A DNA stretch of 64,000 nt from Lunularia cruciata (taxonomy: Eukaryota; Streptophyta; Marchantiopsida; Lunulariales; Lunulariaceae). Each line of letters starts with the position of its first letter. The first letter of the stretch is position 1. The position numbers and the translations under genes were made by a program. The notes below the pieces were generated by a model. The model was not told where the DNA came from. It made no database searches and saw nothing but the letters and a program-made list of their open reading frames with translations. The stretch spans positions 43,033,001 to 43,097,000 of the forward strand of contig OX419755.1 in the NCBI GenBank assembly GCA_948567375.1, written 5' to 3'. Of this stretch, positions 56,257 through 64,000 are shown one piece after another.

Positions 56257-58640
56257 GGACAAGGTAAATTTATCTATCGAGGAGTTATTTTTATTGGATA
56301 AAGGATATAATAAAGGATAAATCATGAAATATGCTCGTTGTAAATCAAAGAGATGAATCAAAAGACGAGCGGAAAATATCATGAGTAATGATTGTGGATG
56401 AACTTAAATAAATTATGCTATATATGATTTTTTTTTTGCAATCTCTTTGCTTACCGTAACATATCATTTTCTATGATCATTCAATTTTGGATATTTCATT
56501 AAAGATTTTGGTTACTCGAGTGGTTGTGAACCACCTACACTTAATTTGCTAGAGTTCAGGATTATTTATGAGATAAACAGCATTGATACATGGCAAAGGC
56601 GGTTTGACATGTCGTAATAATACTAATTTAGGATCAAGGTATTGTAGAACAATTTCATATTCTTAAATAAAATAATCACAAGCTTGGTGATTAGAACTAA
56701 GGTAAAATGATCACTCGGGCAAGAAAATTGGTGTAAGTTATATTGTACTTAGCAATACAGTTTTAAACGAGAAATATAAATCGTACAGTTTCTATGTAAC
56801 TTTATGGTATATGATTCATTAATCAACAAAGGAAGTAGATAATATATGTCTCTCAACTTTTTATTAACCACTTGAATAGTTTAATGATTTTAAAATCAGG
56901 GGTCTGATAATGAAGTTGTAATTGAGCACTAACTCATAGTACATCCCCATAATTACCTTTAATAGTTTCTTATTCTTGTGCAATTATTCTTTCTCCTCAT
57001 CTTCAATCTTCTATTTCTCGTACTTCTTGGTGTTGTAATTCTTGTATTATTATTAAAAAATTAATTCAACTATTCTACATTTTCAATGGTGGTTATTTAT
57101 ACTGGAATAATTCTCTGTTTATATTTTTAATTATTAAATATTATTACATATTTTAGAATGGATGCATTTGATATGCTTCAAGGGTCTGTACTTGATGTTG
57201 AATTTTCTTTTAAATCTGTGAAATCGGTAACCAACGTTGGATCTAAGGTCAAGTTTGAGGACAAGTATGACAATTCGCTCATAAGCCAAGTAGATTGCAT
57301 AAATAATTTTAGCCCTTTTTCCCTTATGTATTGCTCTCTTTTGCTATCTAGTTGAATTGGATCTACCGTATGGAAACTCTCCTTTACCACTTTGAGAATG
57401 GGTTTTAAAAACCAGGGACTTTGAAGAGTCAAGCAATTGTTTCAATTGATTGGAGACGAAGGTATAGTCCATTAGCATCTTCAGGTTTATATTCGAATTC
57501 TACCAGGATTTCGTATCATTAGTCTTATCGACCTTACGGTTAGGTTAGCGCATATGAGTACAACCCGCCCGCACAACCTCTAATTCTGAGGGCAAAAGTG
57601 AATGTCTCCGATCATTGGTGTGTTGATGACATTATGTTTTAATACCACCTCAAGAATGTGCAGAATACAGCAACAAAATTCACCTTGCGCAACTAGCTAT
57701 TATTCAAGTGGTATCTATGTAGAGTGCCCCACATTCTTCTTCAAAGGACTGCCACGTTGGTTCTGATTTACATCATACTTCATCCTACAAAATGATAAAC
57801 TCATGCGTCCTTTGCAGTTTCTACGAGTTTTGTTAAAGAGAAATTCATTAATTAATAGTAACTTGTAGACGGTATATAATATTCAGATCCTTAATATGAC
57901 TTGAATGATTAAAGAACCAAAAATGATGACAATGAATCTTTAATTAAGCACATACTCATATTACTTACTCTTTATATCCAAATTGTTTGATTCTACTTCT
58001 TCCGCATTTATTTGTTTCTCTAATATCTATCTTCTTACTCTCTTGGTTCTTTGCACGATCTTCACTATATTGTTATCTTACTAACCTCTAAAACACTACC
58101 GATGGGAAAGAACGCGGATGCCCGACGGATGAGGACGGACGGGGCGGGGAACGGACGGGGATGGACATTGTCGAGAAAGTACGAGGATACTCAGGAACAG
58201 GGACGGATGGAATTATTTTTGGGGAATTGCCTTTGGAGATACGTTTGGAGATGGAGACTAATGGGTGGGGAGTGGTGTTTCTGCCACGCGGTTGATTATC
58301 TCTCTCTATTTCTTTGGAGTGTGGGGAGACGTGAGAGGAAAGATATACATTTTATGAGGGCTTCTAGCATATAACATAACACTTTTCCAATTTTTGTTCC
58401 ATTTGTATCTAGATTAAAGATGATTGAGAATTGAATAAAAAGTTATGTATACTTTTAGAGTTTAGAGTGATCATTACACATTGAGAGTGATGGGTCGGGA
58501 ATTTTCATTTTTGATCTCTCTAAATCTCTTTCAAGATTGAGTTATGGTGGAATTTAGTTTGAAATTTTTTGAGATGAAAATTAAAAGTTATATGAGTTTA
58601 TAATTTCTAGAGTTTGGAGAGATTTTATTTTCTCATGTGA
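56257..58640. other. A+T-rich spacer, no gene supported
   Basis: A 65-codon plus frame at 57158-57355 and a 107-codon plus frame at 58051-58374 show no known motif. The latter covers a GC-rich patch with repeated GGACGG units near 58120-58160. 56870-57010 and 57895-58080 are weakly similar and could be worn terminal repeats. Confidence 0.5.
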
Positions 58641-59532
58641 GCTTAGATGTGAGGGGTTGTGGTTTTGTATGTATGAGGAAATATGGAGAGGAGCATCATG
58701 TGTTACTATCGTTATTCTTGTGCTAGCAATGGCTACACCTCCCATGTGGGACTGCCTAGAGCGGCTCATGATACACCATGCCCGGTGTGTCATCGATGCT
58801 TTACCTTACAAAGGGGTAAAGACCAATGTATGAAGGATGCACAAGGACTATGATTGGACCATTTGGGATGCTCACATGAGGCGAGTGACCACATTGACAA
58901 CAATGACACTTGAAATTACGCACGCTTGCTCTATCTCTTCGTTGATCATTCCACGAATACTAATTGTGGGAGTTGTTAGCTTCTCAAGTGAGTTGCATTT
59001 TGGGACTATTTGAGACTAGTTTTCCATATCCACATCTATTCCATAGGCAATCCTATACACTCCATGATGAGGCGAGATAGGCTTTTCACCTACCACTTGA
59101 TCATTTGGCATGTGATCCCTTGGATGAGTTAGCTTTGTTCCTATTCCTCTTACTCACTCAATGGTGTCTTCATTATACTAGAGGGCGTGTGGACCATAGA
59201 GAGGTGGTTGCTAGATTTTGTTGATTCCGAGCGGGAGATTGGGCTTCTTACAAGACTAGTTTGTTAGAGCTACACATTTTAGGAGTCAGGTTTTGCCACA
59301 TGATACCACAGAGTCTATTCAATTACGACGATGTAGGACATTGGGTTAGGTAGGAGAGTTTAGTAGAGTGGTACAAGTGCTACACCCTTTGTCTATGGCT
59401 AGTCTTATTGATGAGATTATCTTTTCTCTATACTCATTACATCCTATGGTAGGAGAGGGATTACCACTAGAGGTCTTAGATTATTAGCCTAGGCAGCCTT
59501 TATGTCTTGATAGGTCACTTTTTGCACAAGCA

Positions 59533-60340
59533 TTGTGCACTGCCCTTCGCCTTTCCTCAAGAGGCTTGTCAAGGATAGTATATGAGCATCTTAGAGATTG
59601 CTTTCAGGTAGATGATCATTCTAGTGGTTTTATTGAGTTGTTTCAAGTGGTTGCAATAGTAGAGAGAGTAGACATTCCTAAGTCTATTAGTTGGGTATTA
59701 GGTGCTAGTCAACTTCTCGTGATGGAGAATGACACGAGGAGCGTTAGACCAATTTCAATTCAAGAGATCTTTTTATGTTTGGTCAACCGCCCCATTATCC
59801 TTTAGCATGGTTCTCACTTTTGACAACATCTCAGTCCACATCAATTTAGTGTAGCTACATCTAGAGGATGTAATGTTTTATCTTTAGGCATTAAGGCACT
59901 CTTAGATATCCATCTGGAGTGGGTTGTCCTACAAGTGGATGTTGAGAATGCTTTTAATAATGTCTCATGAGCATCAATCTTTAGAGAGCTTAGGGAGGTT
60001 GGTGGATCCTTTGCAAGTCTTATTCCTCTTGTATAGAATTTTTATGGCTCTCTTGCTTCCCTTTTCTACCAACACGGTTGTTCACTAGAGGGAATCACCG
60101 TCTTCAAATCAACTATTGGTACATGATAGGGAGATCCTTTAGGGGGACCCTTATTTGCCATAGCTCACTTTAAAGCTCTCTTATCTACTACTTTGACCAT
60201 GCCAGGTTGTGTATTTCACTCCTTGGCAAATGATACACAAATTGTGGGCCTTGTATATCATATTAGGCAGGCCTTTGACCATTTGACTACCGAGCTACAT
60301 CTAGTAGGCTTTAGAGTCAAGGTGTCAAAGTGCAAGGTAT
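59533..60340 (+). pseudogene. LINE copy 2 reverse transcriptase, first part
   Basis: The open piece 59533-59805 has SWVLGASQLLVMENDTRSVRP, the RT fingers of this family. Then, with stops, HLSPHQFSVATSRGC, WVVLQVDVENAFNNVS (first catalytic Asp, about 59945), QGDPLGGPLFAIAHFKALL (60125-60175) and SLANDTQIVG (about 60220), where the catalytic ADD is AND, as in copy 1. Ends at KVSKCK before the solo LTR. No endonuclease of the APE type is seen upstream. Confidence 0.87.
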
Positions 60341-60415
60341 TGTAACAATATGGAGTTTAGCGACAAAGTTAGTCAAGCTTACAAAGTAGCACATAAGACA
60401 AATTAGCCTAGATTA

Positions 60416-60607
60416 TTCTAGAAGTATCTAGGAAGCTTCTCGGCTAGCTTAGCTTGCACCTCAAGTAAGTAGCTTCTAGAAGCTTCCAACTAGCTTAGCT
60501 TGCACGCCAAGTAAGTGGCTTCTAGAAGGAAACTTCTTGAGAAGCTTCCTAGTTAACTTAGCTTGCACTCTAAGAAAGCGGCTTGAGGAAGCTTCTTGAG
60601 AAACTTC
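60416..60607 (+). promoter_or_regulatory. Heat-shock-element-like array
   Basis: Perfect TTC-2-GAA-2-TTC at 60474-60486, plus TTCTAGAA at 60416-60423 and GAAGCTTC at 60432-60439, 60541-60548 and 60588-60595. Interspersed with TAGCTTAGCTTGCAC units. Function inferred from motif and from position just before a TATA box. Confidence 0.62.
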
Positions 60608-60628
60608 TCAAGGGCATTGTATGCTACC

Positions 60629-60636
60629 TATAAATA
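60629..60636 (+). promoter_or_regulatory. TATA box of the B solo LTR
   Basis: CTATAAATAC about 22 bp downstream of the last GAA/TTC block (60607). The matching motif occurs on the minus strand in B1 at 23973-23980. Confidence 0.65.
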
Positions 60637-60740
60637 CCAAGGCCAAAGCTCATGCTAGGCATTTGGAGTTCTCCCTCATTCAAGTGTCCCAATGTGAGTT
60701 TCCATTCTCCTATTTCTCTCCTCGGATTCGGTCTTTTATA

Positions 60741-61300
60741 GGCATGGTCTCCTTTAGGTATCACTCTCCACCTTGAGCTTCCAAAGGAGTGTATCACATC
60801 TACATATGGACTATGTATTCTTGGAGTGTCAATAGGATCCAAGGATTTAATCACACGCTTCTTAGATATTGCCCTTGCAAAGGATGTTCTCCATGTGGAT
60901 CACCTTTTGTTACTAGGAGATCTCCAGGTGGCATTTGGTATACTTTCTTCTAGTTGTGCTTGTCAATTGACTTACCTCCTCCGCGCAATTTCTCCCTCCT
61001 CAACCTTCCAATCACGTTTGAGAGCCTTTGATAGGAGGATTATAGGAGTCTTTGGTGATATTATTGGACCAAGGACATTTGAGTGTATGATTTGGCAAGG
61101 GATTTGGCACGTAGACAAACATCTCTACAAATCTTGTGTGGAAGGATTGGCTTGCTATCTATAGAAGAGATAGCACCTATAGCATTTGTGGGTAGTTTGG
61201 CTCTCTTGGCACCCCTACTTTCCTCTCATTTTGTGGTTGTTGATAGGCCAGTTTTGGAGACTTATGTGATAGAGGTGGAGGAGGGATCCTTTTCTCTCTA
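60741..61300 (+). pseudogene. LINE copy 2 RT thumb region
   Basis: Resumes with WSPLGITLHLELPKE and continues in the frame of 60826-61164 with ALAKDVLHVDHLLLLGDLQVAF and SYLLRAISPSSTF-like text, then in another frame LARRQTSLQILCGRIGLLS and IAPIAFVGSLALLAP (61083-61301). Confidence 0.82.
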
Positions 61301-61639
61301 GATGTCATTGCAATAGATGAGAGACAGTCTATCTCCACGTGCATGCAAGGACCTTCCATCTTTTTCTTGAGTCCATTATTATCAAATTGGACTAAAGGTT
61401 TACAATCTTCCTTGATGGAGCAACAACATTAGCATATGCTACATTTTCTCTTAGTTGACTTGTCCATTCCTCATGTTACTTAAGCATGTCTTTGATCTTG
61501 GTCCAGCAAGGATACATGCTCTTGGATCCTAGCTCAAAAGTGCACTAGGGCTTTTTGACTTGCACCAACTACTTTCTTTATAGCGATGAGGTTTTGCCTA
61601 GGTTTGGTCCACCCATCTGCATCTTCATTACTCACTTAT

Positions 61640-62090
61640 GAGTGTGGTTCTAACTTAGATGCAACAGCGGTCCATATGACATGATGTCTTTTTGGAGGAT
61701 AGAGGATAGATACCCATGATGCTATTAGGGACATGATGTTTGCTATGGCACAAGAGAGTGGATACTTGGCTTGGAAGGAGCATTCGTATGCTTTGCAAAC
61801 AATACATGTCAGGATAGACTTATACTTGGTCCGAGATGATCAGGTGATAGAAGTAGATGTCATGGTTACAATGCCTATGTGTGATACAATTTCAGAGGGA
61901 GTGATTACCCATCACTATGGATGGGCAGCAAGTGCAACAACAACTCATAAGGTCTCCAAGCATAGGCATATGCAGCAAGGTCATCTCTTTGTTCCTCTGG
62001 CCTTGGATTATATGGAGCGATGGACATGGCATTTGACACATTTGTCAGGGAGTGCATGAGAGCTTATCATGTTAAGCGCTAAGAGTACCA
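61640..62090 (+). pseudogene. LINE copy 2 C-terminal nuclease-like region
   Basis: 61733-62059 reads MAQESGYLAWKEHS, VRIDLYLVRDDQVIEVDVMVT and THKVSKHRHMQQGHLFVPLAL. The Asp, then Asp in EVDVMV, then Lys order, in a region C-terminal to RT, recalls PD-(D/E)XK restriction-like endonucleases of some non-LTR elements. Copy 1 has DVVVANP at the same place. Assignment is inference. Confidence 0.6.
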
Positions 62091-62309
62091 CTCTCACTCT
62101 CATACTTTATAGCATATTTTAGACGGCGTGTGTCCATTTCTCTATAGAGGTAATGGTTGGTGCAATCCATAGGAGAGCAATAACACTAGGTGATGCTTCT
62201 TTGGATGCTCCAATTGTTTGTAGACCGTACGACTTGCATAGCTTGGATATCTTAGGTGCAATAGGGCAGATTTGTCATATCTACTCTATTGTGGCTTAAC
62301 CCCATTTCA

Positions 62310-62543
62310 CCTATTTTATCTCACCCTTGTATGGCTTGGTGAGGTCTTCTCATCCTTTGTGTTTTCTATGTGGTTGCACTTTTATCCATTGATTATTATG
62401 GAGTGAAGATATGAAGATATTAATATTTAGTAGAAAGATATTAAAGTGTTTATCCTTTAAGCAATAGAGAAAAGTGCAACCATGTAGAAAACACAAAGGA
62501 TGGGAAGACTCCATCAAGCCGTACAAGGGTGAGACAAAATAGG
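62310..62543. repeat. Inverted repeat with ~78-bp arms
   Basis: Left arm 62310-62387, right arm 62467-62543, spacer 79 bp. Arms match at roughly 85 percent by eye (shared CCTATTTT, TCTCACCCTTGTA, CATCCTTTGTGTTTTCTA and GGTTGCACTTTT). Confidence 0.85.
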
Positions 62544-62859
62544 TAAAATAGTGCTAAGTCCCATTTAAGCCATAGATATGTATGAAGATAAGTAAGTACA
62601 ATTATATCACTTTGATTGGAAGTGTTAATGCTTTGTTTGATTACATACTTTATCAAACCTTCCCGATAAGTAGGTAAGAAGTATAATAACACTTTATGTT
62701 TATTATTTACTTTAGAATTTTATATTTATTCTTAAAATTAATTTGTACTATATAATTTCTAAAATTTTAATCATATCTATTTTTGTTTATAGTAATTGGT
62801 ATTGGTTAGTTTCTTGTCAAATATGTATTTGAATCTTTATCTTTTGAAATTATGTGTGT

Positions 62860-63480
62860 AATTTATAACTTAAAAATATTTTTAAATATTTATTTATTTA
62901 TTATATTTAACCCATTAAATTTTTTAGCTTATATTCAACCTATGCTAGGAAAAATCAAAAGAGAAGATGAGATTAAATTATTTTTATTTAATTTTTAATA
63001 ATATTTTTTCAGATTCATTTCAATTTGGTGTGAATGAGAAAAGATAAATTATTTTTTACTTTACAACTTTTATATATATATAGTTATATTTTTATTTAAC
63101 TCATTAAATACTTGAGCTTATATTCAACTTATAATTACTAAAAAAATCACAAAAGAAGATGAGACTAAAAAAACTATTTTTATATTAACATAGATGAATA
63201 TAAATTTAATTTCATATTCATATCAATTTGGTGAGAGTGAGAGAAAAGATATTATTTTTGTACTTTACAACTTAAAAGTGTTGTATTTACTTATTTATAA
63301 CTATATTTAACCCATGAAATACTTTAGCTTATATTCAACTTATGCTTACTAAAAAAGAATCAAAAAAGAAGATAAGACTAAAAAAAATCTTTTTTATATT
63401 AATGTAGAAAAATAAATAAATAAATAATTTTATATGATTCGTATTCATATCAATTTGGTGTGAATGTGAATTCTCTCAAT
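62860..63480. repeat. ~190-210-bp A+T-rich tandem repeat, three copies
   Basis: AGCTTATATTCAAC recurs near 62926, 63115 and 63326, each followed by AAAAGAAGAT-AGA and a TTTCATATTCATATCAATTTGG-like block. A short TA run occurs at 63072-63081. Confidence 0.85.
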
Positions 63481-64000
63481 TGTAATGATTTATCATAAGG
63501 AACAAGTATAATCTAGATATAACCCTATATATAATTTTAATTATAATAAAATATTTAAATTTTTTAACTCATTCAAAATTATGATCAAGTTTTGATAATA
63601 TTAATATATTGATCAATAAAATTTCTTTCTCTAAGTTGGAATATTTATAATAGATAGAATATAAAGAAATATATCCTTTGTTGCAAGTATTACCTAATTT
63701 AAATTATTTTGAAATAGATACTATCTAGAAAAAATTGTTCATAATTTGTAGATAGGTTGTTGTTCAATAAATGGAAGATTGTGATAGTAGAAGCATTTTC
63801 CAAAGAAGATATTAAAATGACCTTAAAAAATTTGTGTAAGATTTGATGGATTTGATTAATTCACAACTTCATCCTTAGAAGATTCTTTACAAGAAGTTCT
63901 ATGAAGGAAAGCTGTTTTTTTTAATCCAGATTATATATATATATATAGTTATTTACACTTGTGTTTAATCATACACATCTTTTTCTTTTAGATTGACAGG
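63481..64000. other. A+T-rich end of window, no gene
   Basis: Nothing recognised except a short TA run near 63937-63949. Confidence 0.6.

Larger units (their letters stand above)
60341..60740 (+). mobile_element. Solo LTR of family B inside LINE copy 2
   Basis: 400 bp, TGTAACAATATGG...CTTTTATA. LINE coding sequence is contiguous on both sides. Flanks are GGTAT (60336-60340) and GGCAT (60741-60745), a 5-bp duplication with one C/T difference. Similar on the opposite strand to both B1 LTRs. Its orientation makes it plus-strand. Confidence 0.9.
58650..62290 (+). mobile_element. Non-LTR retrotransposon (LINE) copy 2, decayed, split by a B solo LTR
   Basis: Same family and strand as the copy at 40.85 kb but better preserved. 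The order is a Cys/His-rich N-terminal segment (CPVCHRCF near 58775), RT, thumb and a C-terminal segment. The B-family solo LTR (60341-60740) interrupts RT between KVSKCK and WSPLGI. Frames are broken by stops and shifts. Ends are estimated. Confidence 0.85.

Noticed and set aside
57158-57432. Complementary open frames on both strands
   Set aside because: No recognisable domain on either strand, and no repeat partner with coding potential.

Overview
The window looks like nuclear DNA of a land plant. It is mostly nested LTR retrotransposons with diverged non-LTR elements between them. One intron-containing host gene, of the GOST / Lung-7TM receptor family, sits near the middle-right in a stretch with more G+C than its A+T-rich surroundings. 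I cannot place the species; a bryophyte, fern or lycophyte would fit as well as a seed plant.

Region 1 to 15.4 kb: two Ty3/gypsy elements of one family (family A), both coded on the minus strand. A younger copy, A2 (6691-14518), sits inside the leader of an older decayed copy, A1 (1-6690 plus 14519-15415). A2 has two 692-bp LTRs differing at two positions by eye, a 4-bp flanking duplication (GTAC), a primer-binding site matching the 3' end of tRNA-Glu, a polypurine tract, one open gag-pol frame of 1608 codons with all expected domains, and a separate upstream ORF with two zinc-binding motifs. A third, 5'-truncated copy, A3, lies at 26250 to about 33010.

Region 15.7 to 26.2 kb: a second Ty3/gypsy family (B1, 15741-26196, flanked by AGGAT on both sides). 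It carries two later insertions. One is a 3.4-kb TG...CA segment inside gag, packed with minisatellites (19619-23018). The other is a 1.9-kb probable solo LTR inside the 5' LTR (24223-26119, AATAT duplication). The B LTR holds arrays of perfect heat-shock-element motifs just upstream of a TATA box. A solo LTR of the same family, with the same arrangement, lies at 60341-60740 inside a LINE.

Region 33 to 48.5 kb: A+T-rich DNA with a decayed Ty1/copia element (35330-39940), a second copia RT fragment (about 40290-40720) and a decayed non-LTR retrotransposon (about 40.85-44.0 kb).

Region 48.5 to 55 kb: the host gene on the minus strand (coding exons 50575-53550, four coding introns, one with a GC-AG boundary, plus a 5'-UTR intron). 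Splicing gives a 521-residue protein.

Region 55 to 64 kb: A+T-rich DNA with a 207-bp tandem duplication, a second copy of the same LINE family (about 58.65-62.29 kb) split by the B-family solo LTR, an 80-bp-armed inverted repeat at 62.3-62.5 kb, and a roughly 190-210 bp tandem repeat at 62.86-63.48 kb. I saw no tRNA, rRNA or CRISPR array.
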